A stretch of 43,785 bases of DNA from Acidimicrobiia bacterium (GCA_025361725.1 JANYJV010000138.1:1-43785), one strand, 5' to 3'; positions 15,803 through 24,279 are shown, counted from the stretch's first letter. Notes: generated from the letters alone by a model not told the origin. Made by a program: numbers and translations.

Positions 15803-16251
15803 TCGAGTGCTACCTGGTGCGCCACGCCGATGCCGGTTCGCGCGGTATCCAGAACGATCACCAGCGCCGGCTGTCGAAGCGAGGGCGTGCGCAGGCCAAT
15901 CGCTTGGTCGACCCGCTCCGCACCGTCGGTGTGACCGAATTGTTGAGTAGCCCGTTCGCTCGGTGCATGGAATCGTTGGCGCCCCTTGCCAAAGCGCTCG
16001 GGCTCCCCGTCGAGGCGGACCTTCACCTCGCCGAGGGCAGCGGCCCGACGCACGCGCTCGCAGTGATCGAGCAGGCGACCAGCCCGCTCGTCATCTGCTC
16101 GCACGGCGACGTCATCGGCGACGTGATGCACCTCATCGCCGGCCGCGGCGTGGACCTCGCCGACGACCGCCTCGCCAAGGCGAGCACCTGGATCATCACG
16201 ACGGACGACGGCACCATCATTTCGGCCCGCTACCTCCCACCGCCCAGCTGA
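15799..16251 (+). CDS. Histidine phosphatase (SixA/RHG family)
   Basis: 150 residues. Begins MIECYLVRHADAG, with the catalytic RHG-type His9; Arg and Ser in LLSSPFARCMESLAPLA; and the second His in VICSHGDVIGDV. The family cleaves phosphohistidine or phosphoesters. Its GTG overlaps the ppk1-Nudix stop codon by four bases, so translation is coupled. In mycobacterial MutT1 the same domain is fused to the Nudix domain, so here the two parts are split, with the Nudix part on PPK1. A role downstream of the Nudix reaction is inference. Bases 16252-16419 hold no gene. Confidence 0.87.
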   Translation: MIECYLVRHADAGSRGIQNDHQRRLSKRGRAQANRLVDPLRTVGVTELLSSPFARCMESLAPLAKALGLPVEADLHLAEGSGPTHALAVIEQATSPLVICSHGDVIGDVMHLIAGRGVDLADDRLAKASTWIITTDDGTIISARYLPPPS

Positions 16252-16419
16252 GAGGGCGAGCGGATCGCGCGCCCAATCGCGGCGCGGACCGTTGGCACCT
16301 CAAGCGGTCGCAATTCGGTGTCGACAACCGCGAGCGACAACCACAGCGCGAACCCGGTCTCGGCTTCGCGCCAACCCGTACACTGCGATCGTTCCACTCA
16401 CCGATCCAGGAGCTTTTCG

Positions 16420-16884
16420 TTGACCGTCGAGATCGGCCAGACCGCACCGGAGTTCACGCTCAAAGACCAAGCGGGCAACGACGTCAGCTTGTCGGACTAC
16501 CAAGGCAAGCAGCCCGTGGTGTTGGTGTTCTATCCCTTCACGTTCACCGGCGTCTGCCAAGGCGAACTGTGTGAGATCCGGGACGATCCGTCCGCGTTCG
16601 ATGGTGCCGGTGCGGCCGTGCTCGCAGTCAGCTGCGATACCCGCCACGCTCAAGCCCAGTGGGCCGAGCAGCAGGGCTTCACGTTCCCGATCCTCTCGGA
16701 CTTCTGGCCTCACGGCGAGGTGGCCAAAGCGTACGGGGTCTTCAACGAACAACTCGGGTGCGCAATGCGGGGAACGTTTGTCATCGACCGCGACGGTGTC
16801 GTCGTGGCAAAGTTCGAATCGGCCGGTCTCGCGTCGCCTCGTGCGCGCGACGACTACGAGCAAGCATTGGCGAGGGTGACATGA
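16420..16884 (+). CDS. ahpE: AhpE-type peroxiredoxin
   Basis: 154 residues, the length of Mycobacterium tuberculosis AhpE. The peroxidatic site is YPFTFTGVCQGEL with Cys46 in the P-x3-T-x2-C motif, followed by TFPILSDFWPHGEVAKAYGVFNEQ and RGTFVIDRDGVV, which match AhpE closely. It reduces peroxides in the cytoplasm. A further Cys51 follows in GELCEI, and another Cys lies in QLGCAMRG, so a disulfide partner within the protein is possible, unlike one-Cys AhpE. The TTG at 16420 is chosen because AGGAG lies 7 bases upstream and it gives the family length; the ATG at 16318 would add an unrelated 34 residues. Confidence 0.9.
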   Translation: MTVEIGQTAPEFTLKDQAGNDVSLSDYQGKQPVVLVFYPFTFTGVCQGELCEIRDDPSAFDGAGAAVLAVSCDTRHAQAQWAEQQGFTFPILSDFWPHGEVAKAYGVFNEQLGCAMRGTFVIDRDGVVVAKFESAGLASPRARDDYEQALARVT

Positions 16885-17240
16885 AATTTTCCGACATGAT
16901 GGGCAAGGGTGCCGCGAAGGCGGCGGTCGAGGAAACCGAAGCGACTGACACCGCGGCGCCTGCGACGCAATGGACAGCAGCACCGGCGCCCGAAGCGCCG
17001 ATTCGTTTCGGGCCACCACCCGCCGAGTCGTCATCGGTTGACGTACCTACGGAGCCCGTCGAAACCCCGTCGCTTGAACAGCTGATGAGCGAACCCTCCA
17101 TCATGGACGTGATGAACGAACTCGCGCCTCGCCCCGGCGCACCCACCTCGGCGAAGAGCGCAGCCAGCGCGGCCGAACTCGACACCACTGCATGGCTCGA
17201 GGGTCTCGGGTCGATCGACGACGACCTGCTCCCACACTGA
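16881..17240 (+). CDS. Hypothetical Ala/Pro-rich protein coupled to ahpE
   Basis: 119 residues starting MKFSDMMGKGAAKAA. The middle (about 20-70) is rich in Ala, Pro, Thr and Glu and looks disordered. Short ordered segments follow: SLEQLMSEPSIMDVMNELAP and TTAWLEGLGSIDDDL. No signal peptide, membrane helix or cysteine is seen. The ATG overlaps the ahpE stop codon (ATGA), with GAGGG just upstream, so it is translationally coupled to the peroxiredoxin. I do not recognise a family. The short acidic helices could be docking motifs for a partner; that is only inference. Confidence 0.7.
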   Translation: MKFSDMMGKGAAKAAVEETEATDTAAPATQWTAAPAPEAPIRFGPPPAESSSVDVPTEPVETPSLEQLMSEPSIMDVMNELAPRPGAPTSAKSAASAAELDTTAWLEGLGSIDDDLLPH

Positions 17241-17262
17241 CGCGGCCATACCTCGAACGCCA

Positions 17263-17313
17263 CACTCCGGCGTCGCTCACGCCGACCCGCCCAGCGCTGG
17301 TGACGCCAGAGTG
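17263..17313. terminator. Bidirectional hairpin between convergent genes
   Basis: CACTCCGGCGTC (17263-17274) pairs with GACGCCAGAGTG (17302-17313), 11 of 12 pairs, with a 27-base GC-rich loop. It lies between the end of the Ala/Pro-rich gene and the end of the response regulator gene. There is no U tract. Confidence 0.5.
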
Positions 17314-17324
17314 AGACCGTCCGG

Positions 17325-18026
17325 TCAGGCTCGCTCGTACCGGTAGCCCACGCCTCGCACGGTCACGATTCGCGTCGGCGCTGAAGGGTCGTCTTCCACC
17401 TTGGCGCGAAGCCGTTTGATGTGGACGTCGAGAGTCTTCGTGTCGCCGAAGTAGTTCGGACCCCACACCCGGTCGATCAACACGTCACGCGTCAGCACCC
17501 GGCCTGCGTTGAACATCAGCAGTTCGAGCAACTCGAACTCCTTCAGCGGCAATGCCACGAGCTCGTCCCGGAGCCGCACCTCATGCCGACCGAGGTCGAC
17601 GGTGACGTCGCCGACGGAGATCGACTCCTCGCGCTCGTCGTCGATGGCCTCGTCCTGATGTCCGCGCCGCAGCGCTGCACGGACCCGAGCGACGAGCTCA
17701 CGAAGCCGAAACGGCTTGGCGACGTAGTCGTCGGCTCCAACCTCGAGTCCGACGACCGCGTCAATTTCGGAAGCACGGGCGGTGACCATGATGATCGGCA
17801 CGCGCGACTTCGTGCGGATCTGACGGCACACGTCGATCCCCGAAACCCGGGGCAGCATCACGTCGAGGAGAATCAACGCCGGGCGCGACTGCTCGAAGCG
17901 CTCGAGCGCCTCCACTCCGTCGGCGGCGGTCTCGACGAGGAATCCTTCGGCAGCTAGGGCCACGGACAACGCGTCGCGATAGGAGGCCTCGTCGTCCACA
18001 ACGAGGACCAACGGCGGGTCAGCCAT
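17325..18026 (-). CDS. OmpR/PhoB-family response regulator (RegX3/PhoP-like)
   Basis: 233 residues. Receiver domain: acidic pair DDE at 11-13, phosphoacceptor Asp55 in LILLDVMLP, and Lys in YVAKPF. The C-terminal winged helix includes LPLKEFELLELLMFNAGRVL and DTKTLDVHIKRLRAKVE, very close to RegX3. The gene directly follows the histidine kinase (stop codon TAG, then ATG) and lies downstream of pstB, so it is almost certainly the phosphate-response regulator binding the PHO boxes upstream of pstS. The symbol is left open because phoB, phoP and regX3 names overlap. Confidence 0.92.
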   Translation of the reverse strand: MADPPLVLVVDDEASYRDALSVALAAEGFLVETAADGVEALERFEQSRPALILLDVMLPRVSGIDVCRQIRTKSRVPIIMVTARASEIDAVVGLEVGADDYVAKPFRLRELVARVRAALRRGHQDEAIDDEREESISVGDVTVDLGRHEVRLRDELVALPLKEFELLELLMFNAGRVLTRDVLIDRVWGPNYFGDTKTLDVHIKRLRAKVEDDPSAPTRIVTVRGVGYRYERA

Positions 18027-19103
18027 CTATCGGCCCTCGGCGAAGAGTGGACTCACGTTGCCCGCAATCGGGATCCGCAACTGGAACGTCGATCCGTCGC
18101 CTTCGCTGGAATCGACGGTCACATCGCCGTGGTGTGAATGCGCAACGTTGCGAACGATCGCGAGGCCGAGGCCCGTACCACCCGTCGTGCGACTCCGCGC
18201 CCGATCAACCCGATAGAAGCGTTCAAAGATCCGATCCAGGTCCCGAGACGGGATTCCGACTCCCTGGTCCGAGACCTCGAACGTGATCCACCCATCGGCG
18301 GATCGCGCCGAAATCGAGATCTTGGTCCCCGATGGTGAGTACTTGATCGCGTTGTCGAGCAGATTCGCGAGCGCACTGACGATCTGGCGACGATCACACG
18401 TCACCATTTCCTCGCAGTCGGCGACCACGATCTCGTGCCCAGACGCCGAAGCCGCGGCCAACACCCGATCGAGCGCGGCGTGCACCAGCCCCGCGACCGA
18501 GATGGTGCTGCGATGAGCAACCTGCGACTCGATCGACCCCAAGTCCAGGAGATCGTCCACGATGGCGCCCACTCGCGTCGCCTCGTCGGCGATTCGTTCG
18601 GCAAATGTCCGCGCCACGGCCGGGTCATCGATATTGGCGAGGGTCTCGGCGAGCACCGCCAGCGCGCCGACTGGGGTCTTCAACTCGTGACTCACGTTGG
18701 CGACAAAGTCACGGCGCACCGTCTCGATGCGGCGCGCCTCGGTCACATCGCGGACGAGGCCGACCGCGCCGATCCGCCGACCGTCGGCCATCAACGGCCG
18801 AGCCGTCATCCAGAAGACCTCGGCGGGTGGCCCGAAGAGTTGGAGTTCCCGTGAGCATTCCTCACCCGAGCGCGCCCGATCGAGGAGTTCACGCAGTGCA
18901 TCTCCGGCCAACGCGTCCGCATGGCGTGCGTCGTTGAATCGATCTGCCGCGTTGTTCCGCAGCACCGCCTCCCCGACCGTGTCCACGACCACGACTGCGT
19001 CACCGACGGCATCGAGGGCTTCCGCGAGTCGCCGCCGATCGAGATCGGACTCGGTCGGTACGCGCCGCTCGTCAGGGACGAACGCGCGCCGACGACCGCT
19101 CAT
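18027..19103 (-). CDS. Phosphate-response histidine kinase without membrane helices (PhoR/SenX3-like)
   Basis: 358 residues: a PAS-like domain (about 25-120, ending LVRDVTEARRIE), HisKA with His139 in VANVSHELKTPVGALA, and a HATPase domain with the N box (LLDNAIKYS), DQGVGIP and TGGTGLGLAIV. SenX3 and PhoR of related bacteria have N-terminal transmembrane helices; none is visible here, so the kinase is probably cytosolic or recruited by PhoU or the Pst complex. The ATG at 19103 has AGAGGA upstream; a TTG at 19109 is possible. It forms a unit with the response regulator, 49 bases after pstB. Confidence 0.9.
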   Translation of the reverse strand: MSGRRRAFVPDERRVPTESDLDRRRLAEALDAVGDAVVVVDTVGEAVLRNNAADRFNDARHADALAGDALRELLDRARSGEECSRELQLFGPPAEVFWMTARPLMADGRRIGAVGLVRDVTEARRIETVRRDFVANVSHELKTPVGALAVLAETLANIDDPAVARTFAERIADEATRVGAIVDDLLDLGSIESQVAHRSTISVAGLVHAALDRVLAAASASGHEIVVADCEEMVTCDRRQIVSALANLLDNAIKYSPSGTKISISARSADGWITFEVSDQGVGIPSRDLDRIFERFYRVDRARSRTTGGTGLGLAIVRNVAHSHHGDVTVDSSEGDGSTFQLRIPIAGNVSPLFAEGR

Positions 19104-19152
19104 CTGCAATCCTCTGGGACCGCGACCCCGGACCGGATCGGCCCTGCGCCGA

Positions 19153-20019
19153 TCATCCGAACCGGCCGGTGATATAGCCCTCGGTCCGGGAGTCCGACGG
19201 ACTCGTGAAGATGGTGTTGGTGTGGTCGAACTCGACGAGACGCCCGGTCCGAGCCCCGCGGTCGTCGACGTCGGTGGTGAAGAACGCAGTCCGGTCCGAG
19301 ACTCGCGCCGCCTGCTGCATGTTGTGCGTCACGATCACGATCGTGTAGTCACGCTTGAGGCCAACCATCAGATCTTCGATGCGCGATGTGGCGATCGGAT
19401 CGAGCGCTGAACACGGCTCGTCCATGAGAATCACATCGGGCGAAACCGCGAGGGCGCGAGCGATGCAGAGTCGCTGTTGCTGACCACCCGACAACGCGAA
19501 TGCGCTCTTCTTGAGCTTGTCCTTGACCTCGTCCCACAGCGCCGCGCGGGTCAGGGCGCTCTCGACCACCGCGGACAGGTCACCCTTGTGTCGGTTGATA
19601 CGGGGTCCGTACGCAACGTTGTCGAAGATCGATTTCGGGAACGGATTCGGGCGTTGGAACACCATGCCGATCCGACGCCGCACCTCGGCCGCATCGACCT
19701 TGGACCCGTACAGGTCCTCTCCGTGGTAGGTGAGACCGCCGCTCACCTTCGCGCCGGGAATGAAGTCATTCATCCGGTTGAGGCAGCGGAGAAAGGTGCT
19801 CTTCCCGCACCCCGATGGTCCGATGATCGCGGTGATTTCTCGTGACGCGATGTCGAGGGTCACTCCGTCCACGGCACGCTGGCTGCCGTAGTCCACGGCG
19901 GCGTCTCGGACCTCGAAAACGATCTCGGAGGGCGCGTCGGCGAGATCGGCGTTCGACTCGTTCACCGCCGCAACGTTAGTGGGCGTCATCTGGCTCTCGT
20001 TCAGTGAGGTCGCGGTCAT
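19153..20019 (-). CDS. pstB: Phosphate ABC transporter ATPase PstB
   Basis: 288 residues. Walker [11 protein letters not shown] loop [13 protein letters not shown] (a PstB hallmark), signature [15 protein letters not shown], Walker [14 protein letters not shown], and switch [13 protein letters not shown]. It energises high-affinity phosphate import. About 30 residues precede the usual start ([12 protein letters not shown]); an internal ATG (MTPTNVAA) is a possible later start. The start overlaps the pstA stop codon by four bases. Confidence 0.97.
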   Translation of the reverse strand: MTATSLNESQMTPTNVAAVNESNADLADAPSEIVFEVRDAAVDYGSQRAVDGVTLDIASREITAIIGPSGCGKSTFLRCLNRMNDFIPGAKVSGGLTYHGEDLYGSKVDAAEVRRRIGMVFQRPNPFPKSIFDNVAYGPRINRHKGDLSAVVESALTRAALWDEVKDKLKKSAFALSGGQQQRLCIARALAVSPDVILMDEPCSALDPIATSRIEDLMVGLKRDYTIVIVTHNMQQAARVSDRTAFFTTDVDDRGARTGRLVEFDHTNTIFTSPSDSRTEGYITGRFG

Positions 20020-20909
20020 GACTGGTGCTTTCGAGACAGGAAGCTGGAAGCGATTCGGGAAAGAATGGTGAAGACGAACACAATCCCGATCAGGGTCAGC
20101 GCCGCACCCCAGGCGCGCGAAACCTGACCCGGAAACACCGAGATCGCGTTCTTGAAGATCTGGGTCGAGAGGGCGGTGTTGGGATCGTGGAGGAGGTCAC
20201 TGTTGGCTTGGTTCACGAATCCGATGGTGAAGAGCAGTGGAGCCGTCTCACCGGCGGCTCGAGCCACGGCCAGCAACGCGCCGCTGATGATGCCGGGAGC
20301 CGCCGCAGGCAAGACCACCCGCACGATCGTCCCCGCTTTCCGGCCTCCGAGCGCGTACGCAGATTCGCGCAGCTCCCGCGGCACCAGCTTCAGCATCTCC
20401 TCGCTGGTCCGGATCACGATCGGCAGCATCAGACAGCCGAGGGCCAGCGCACCCGCGAAGGCCGACAACCCGAACGACAACACCCAGATGACGTAGACGA
20501 ACAGTCCCATCACGATCGAGGGCACACCGGTCATCACGTCGGCGAAGAAGCGAATCACATTGCCGTACCGGCTGGCGGCGCTGTACTCGTTCAGGTAGAT
20601 GCCGCCCAGCACCCCGAGCGGGACGGCCATCGCCGTCGCCGCGCCCGTGATCATCAGCGTCCCCGTGATCGCCGGCCCCATCCCCGGGCCTACGGCCCGC
20701 GAAAAAATCGGGATGTCGGCGGTGAACCAACCCGGTGCATTGACCGATGCCCAGCCCTTACTGATGACGTACAGGATGATCAGGACCAGTGGCACGACGG
20801 CCACGACCAACGCCAAGACCAGCGACGCCGTCATGACCGCGCTCTTGGTCTGGCGCCACGGCGAGGCCGAGCTACGCGTGATCGAGGGTCGGGGCATCGT
20901 GTAAGTCAT
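20016..20909 (-). CDS. pstA: Phosphate ABC transporter permease PstA
   Basis: 297 residues with six membrane helices and the permease EAA-like loop ([20 protein letters not shown]). Begins after a polar N-terminus ([14 protein letters not shown]). Forms the channel with PstC. It overlaps both neighbours by ATGA, so pstC, pstA and pstB are translated as one coupled unit. Confidence 0.96.
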   Translation of the reverse strand: MTYTMPRPSITRSSASPWRQTKSAVMTASLVLALVVAVVPLVLIILYVISKGWASVNAPGWFTADIPIFSRAVGPGMGPAITGTLMITGAATAMAVPLGVLGGIYLNEYSAASRYGNVIRFFADVMTGVPSIVMGLFVYVIWVLSFGLSAFAGALALGCLMLPIVIRTSEEMLKLVPRELRESAYALGGRKAGTIVRVVLPAAAPGIISGALLAVARAAGETAPLLFTIGFVNQANSDLLHDPNTALSTQIFKNAISVFPGQVSRAWGAALTLIGIVFVFTILSRIASSFLSRKHQS

Positions 20910-21886
20910 GCCGTGCCGCCCGCATTGCGATCGGCGCGGGCGACGATGGCACGCGCCGCCACCCCCACCACGAGTGTCACGGCGAACAAGACCACACCGA
21001 GACCGATCAGCGCCGCCCGGTAGGTACCGTCGCTCGCCTCACCCCACTGGAGCGCGATCACGGACGCCGCCGCGTCACCGGACCCGAACAGTTTCCCACT
21101 GATCTGGGGACTCGAACCGATGACCAGAGCAACGGCGATGGTCTCACCCAGCGCGCGTCCGAGCCCGATGAGTATGCCGGCGGTGAGACCACCCCGACTG
21201 TGCGGCAACACGGCGGCGCGGATCATCTCCCAGCGCGTCGCACCCAACGCATGGGCGGCGTCCTTCTGCGATTGCGGAACCGTGGCGAACGTTTCGCGTG
21301 CGACGGACGTGATGATCGGTGTGACCATGACCGCCAACACGATTCCGGCGGTCATGAACGACCGTTGCGCGATCGGTTGACCATCGAAGAGTGAACCCAA
21401 GACCGGAACGCCGGAGAAGAGGTCGTGCCAGCCTTGGTAGAAGCCGGGGAGCGCCGGCGCGAGGACGAGCAATCCCCACAGGCCGAAGACGACCGATGGC
21501 ACGGCCGCCAGCAAGTCGACCAGGTAGGTGACCGGCTTGCGCAGCCAGCGTGGCGCGACCTCAGTCGTGAAGAGCGCGATACCGATGCTCACCGGAACCG
21601 CGAGCACGAGCGCGATCCCGGACACGAGCACCGTGCCGAAGGTGAACGCGAGGGTCCCGTACTTCGAGTGCGCGGGGTCCCACACGTCGGAGGTGAAGTA
21701 GGACCAGCCCTCGGATCGGAATGCCGGCAGGGCCTCGTTGATCATGGTGTACGCGATAAGCGCCAGGATCACGAGGACCACCGCGCCCGCGACGAACACC
21801 ACCGCCCGCACGATGCGGTCGGTGATGAGGCCCGGCGGGCGCTGCGAACCCGCGAGTGAGGATGGAGCGGCGATGGTGGTGGTCAC
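20906..21886 (-). CDS. pstC: Phosphate ABC transporter permease PstC
   Basis: 326 residues with six or seven membrane helices, the PstC segment DLLAAVPSVVFGLWGLLVLAP and the loop QKDAAHALGATRWEMIRAAVLP. The GTG at 21886 (MTTTIAAPSS) is chosen: the longer frame would start at an ATG at 21940 inside a 14-bp hairpin and give an unlikely N-terminus. The hairpin separates it from pstS. Confidence 0.95.
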   Translation of the reverse strand: MTTTIAAPSSLAGSQRPPGLITDRIVRAVVFVAGAVVLVILALIAYTMINEALPAFRSEGWSYFTSDVWDPAHSKYGTLAFTFGTVLVSGIALVLAVPVSIGIALFTTEVAPRWLRKPVTYLVDLLAAVPSVVFGLWGLLVLAPALPGFYQGWHDLFSGVPVLGSLFDGQPIAQRSFMTAGIVLAVMVTPIITSVARETFATVPQSQKDAAHALGATRWEMIRAAVLPHSRGGLTAGILIGLGRALGETIAVALVIGSSPQISGKLFGSGDAAASVIALQWGEASDGTYRAALIGLGVVLFAVTLVVGVAARAIVARADRNAGGTA

Positions 21887-21907
21887 GAAGGTCCCGGGGT
21901 CAACCTG

Positions 21908-21940
21908 GTGATGCGGGCAGGAGAACCCTGCCCGCATCAC
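21908..21940 (-). terminator. Intercistronic hairpin between pstS and pstC
   Basis: A perfect 14-bp inverted repeat (GTGATGCGGGCAGG and its complement) with a 5-base loop, between the pstS stop codon and the pstC start. There is no U tract. It probably causes partial termination or protects the pstS mRNA 3' end, giving more binding protein than permease. Confidence 0.8.
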
Positions 21941-21949
21941 ACTGGTCGA

Positions 21950-23041
21950 TCAAACCCCAATCTTGGTGATCTGTGCCTTCGCCGCGGTCAGGATCGCCTT
22001 CGGCAATGGCGCAAAGTCCACGGTCGTTGCGGTCTTTTGACCGTCCGCGTAAATGAACTCGAGGAAGCCCTTGATGGCTGCCTTCACTGCCGGATCCGCC
22101 TGCGTGGAGTACACGAGGATGTAGGTCGGCGAGGTGATCGGGTACGCCTTGGCGCCCGTCGCGTTCAGCGGGTTGTACGTGAGATCCGCCGCAAGCGTGG
22201 CGGCCTCCAACGCTGCGGTGGCCGACTCGAGCGACGGCTCAACGAAGCTTCCCGAGGCGTTCTTCAGCGAGGCAAACACCAGTCCGGCCGCCTTGGCGTC
22301 CGAGTAGTCGACGTAACCGATGGAACCGGTCGTCGATTTCACGATCTGGGCCACACCGCCGTTGCCTTCACCAGCCTGGGTTCCACTGGGCCACGCCACG
22401 ACCTTGTCGGTGCCGAGGGTCCAGGCCGGACCGGCAGCAGCCACGAGGTACTTGGTGAAGTTCGCCGTGGTACCGGAACCGTCGGAACGGTGGGCAACGG
22501 TGATCGCGGTCGACGGCAGGGTCGCACCGGCGTTCTCTGCCTTGACCGCCGCGTCGTCCCACTTCGTGATCTGGCCTTCGAAGATTTTCGCCAACGTCTG
22601 GGGCGAGAGCTTCAGCTTTACGCCGGAGAGGTTGTACGAGACCGTGATCGGCGCGGCAACCGTCGGGAAGTACAGGAACCGGCCTTTGTATTTCGCGACG
22701 TCTTCAGGCTTCACCGTGCTGTCCGAACCGGCCCACTGGACCAGTCCACCCTGGAGGTCGGTCTGACCCTTGCCGGATCCACCGCCGCCGTAGACGACCT
22801 TCACGGCCGGCTGCGCAGCTTGGAACTCCGTGATCACTGCTTCGTCGAAGGCCTGTTGGAACGTCGAGCCGGAGCCGTTGAGCGTCGCGGCCGCGAGCTT
22901 CGGCGCAGCAGCCGTCGTGGGCGATGTCGATCCACCTTTGTCTCCCTTGGGTGTCGAACTCGAGCTTGAGCCACACGCTGCGGCGAGAAGGCCGATCGTG
23001 AGCACGAGCGGGACCAGCATCCGCGCGCGTGAACGTTTCAT
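21950..23041 (-). CDS. pstS: Phosphate-binding lipoprotein PstS
   Basis: 363 residues. Lipoprotein signal with lipobox LLAAACGSS (Cys23), then a Ser/Thr/Lys linker, then the phosphate-binding domain with NGSGSTFQQAFDEAV, the GGGSGKGQTDLQGG loop and HRSDGSGTTANFTKYL, all phosphate-contacting segments of PstS. It is anchored outside the membrane and delivers phosphate to PstCAB. The ATG at 23041 has a strong AGGAG 6 bases upstream. A PHO-box array lies about 80 bases upstream, with TACCGT at 23083-23088 as a possible -10. Confidence 0.97.
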   Translation of the reverse strand: MKRSRARMLVPLVLTIGLLAAACGSSSSSTPKGDKGGSTSPTTAAAPKLAAATLNGSGSTFQQAFDEAVITEFQAAQPAVKVVYGGGGSGKGQTDLQGGLVQWAGSDSTVKPEDVAKYKGRFLYFPTVAAPITVSYNLSGVKLKLSPQTLAKIFEGQITKWDDAAVKAENAGATLPSTAITVAHRSDGSGTTANFTKYLVAAAGPAWTLGTDKVVAWPSGTQAGEGNGGVAQIVKSTTGSIGYVDYSDAKAAGLVFASLKNASGSFVEPSLESATAALEAATLAADLTYNPLNATGAKAYPITSPTYILVYSTQADPAVKAAIKGFLEFIYADGQKTATTVDFAPLPKAILTAAKAQITKIGV

Positions 23042-23119
23042 TGATTGCTCCTTTTTGTGGGATCTCGTTTGCATTGCCGCTCACGGTACGGATCCGATCT
23101 GGCGCCGCACTGGCCCCCG

Positions 23120-23163
23120 GGTGACATCGAGGTGAACTGATGGTGGCCATCGGGTGGATCGGC
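23120..23163 (-). promoter_or_regulatory. PHO-box array upstream of pstS (four 11-bp units)
   Basis: Four adjoining 11-mers each begin GGTG on the plus strand: GGTGACATCGA, GGTGAACTGAT, GGTGGCCATCG, GGTGGATCGGC. Read toward pstS these are CACC-ended direct repeats including GTTCACC, the core of the actinobacterial PhoP/RegX3 PHO box with its 11-bp period. Confidence 0.75.
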
Positions 23164-23192
23164 CCGAGCCAGCGCGTGCGAATGATCGATTC

Positions 23193-23214
23193 GGTGGCGT
23201 TCAGGTGAACAACC
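23193..23214 (+). promoter_or_regulatory. Second PHO box, near phoU (two 11-bp units)
   Basis: GGTGGCGTTCA and GGTGAACAACC adjoin, with the same 11-bp phase rule as the larger array. A TACGGT hexamer (23244-23249) lies downstream, 34 bases before the phoU ATG. It may serve phoU or strengthen pstS control. Confidence 0.6.
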
Positions 23215-23283
23215 GGCAAACTGCGGCGGGTTCCGCCTGCGGGTACGGTCACCGACACGAGCGAGCCGTCATGATGGACGGCC

Positions 23284-23988
23284 ATGAGCGGAGATGCTGT
23301 GACTGACTCGGGGCCCGAGGCCCGCAAGACGCTGCAAGACGAGCTGGACGAGGTGCGTGCTGATCTCATCCGGCTCGGCGCGCTCACGACCGAGGCCATC
23401 ACTGCCGGCACCCAGGCGTTCCTCGACGGTGACCTCACGATGGCCGAGCGCGTCGTCGCGTCCGACGACGTCATCGACGACCTGTACCACCAGATCGAGG
23501 ATCACATCATCCTGATCCTGGCGACGCAGTCACCCGTTGCCGCCGATCTCCGCACGGTCATCACGATGTTGCGGATCAACCACGAACTCGAACGCGACGC
23601 CGACCTCATGGTCAACGTCGCCAAGACGACCCGGCGCATCTACCCCCACGAACTCGACCCCAAGACCCGAGGAATCGTGGACCGGATGGGAGTCCAGGCC
23701 GCGAATCAGACTCGCCTCGCCATCGACGCCTTTGCGGACCGTGATCCCAGCTGGGCCGCCGCGCTCGCCGACATGGACGACGCGATGGACGAACTGAGTA
23801 AGAGCCTGTTCCGCCACTCGCTCACCCTCGGGACGAACGCCGATGAGGGAACGATCGTCAAGGCGATGCAGATCGCGCTCCTCGCTCGCCACTACGAGCG
23901 GATTGCGGACCACGCCGTCACGATCGCCGAACGCGTCCGCTTCATGGTCACCGGCACCCACCCCGGCCAGGACCACGACCAGGTCTAA
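23284..23988 (+). CDS. phoU: Phosphate signalling regulator PhoU
   Basis: 234 residues, two PhoU three-helix repeats. Metal-binding-type motifs: NHELERDADLMVN in the first and RHYERIADHAVTIAERV in the second. PhoU links the PstSCAB transporter to the histidine kinase and damps the Pho response. It is divergent from pstS, sharing the PHO-box region. The N-terminus has about 20 extra residues before the first helix. It converges with the 90-residue gene at 24007. Confidence 0.95.
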   Translation: MSGDAVTDSGPEARKTLQDELDEVRADLIRLGALTTEAITAGTQAFLDGDLTMAERVVASDDVIDDLYHQIEDHIILILATQSPVAADLRTVITMLRINHELERDADLMVNVAKTTRRIYPHELDPKTRGIVDRMGVQAANQTRLAIDAFADRDPSWAAALADMDDAMDELSKSLFRHSLTLGTNADEGTIVKAMQIALLARHYERIADHAVTIAERVRFMVTGTHPGQDHDQV

Positions 23989-24006
23989 CCAAGCAACGCC
24001 ATTCGG

Positions 24007-24279
24007 TTACTCAGATTCGTCGTAACCGAGGTCCCACTCAAGGATCAGGTGCTCGCGTTCGGCGTCGCGCGCGACGCGTTCGCGGTTGCGGCGGAACTGC
24101 GGATCGTGCGGGGGAAGTAGCTGCAACCGAGCCATCGCACGCTGACGGAACTCGTCGACCGCGATTCGGTCGCCGAACACGCCGTGTACTTCCCAGTGGG
24201 GTGACACGGGGCCCAGGTAGATCACCCGAACATGACCCTGTGGTGGAACATCCTCGAGGGCTTCGGCTTCCTGGGACAT
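24007..24279 (-). CDS. Hypothetical 90-residue protein
   Basis: Begins MSQEAEALEDVPPQGHVRVIYLGPVSPHWEVHG in two stretches (MSQEAEALEDVPPQGHVRV, then IYLGPVSPHWEVHG), followed by a helical, Arg-rich segment (EFRQRAMARLQLL...RRNRERVARDAEREH) and an acidic end (LGYDESE). There is no membrane helix or cysteine. AAGGA lies 5 bases before the ATG. It follows htrA by 81 bases, separated by a hairpin. The family is not recognised. Confidence 0.7.
   Translation of the reverse strand: MSQEAEALEDVPPQGHVRVIYLGPVSPHWEVHGVFGDRIAVDEFRQRAMARLQLLPPHDPQFRRNRERVARDAEREHLILEWDLGYDESE

Noticed and set aside
20025-21023. 332-residue plus-strand frame opposite pstA and pstC
   Set aside because: Its composition is Arg/Asp/His-rich antisense, and the minus strand holds unambiguous permease genes.
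23120-23214. CRISPR-like or satellite repeat
   Set aside because: The 11-bp units are far too short for a CRISPR array and fit PHO boxes between pstS and phoU.
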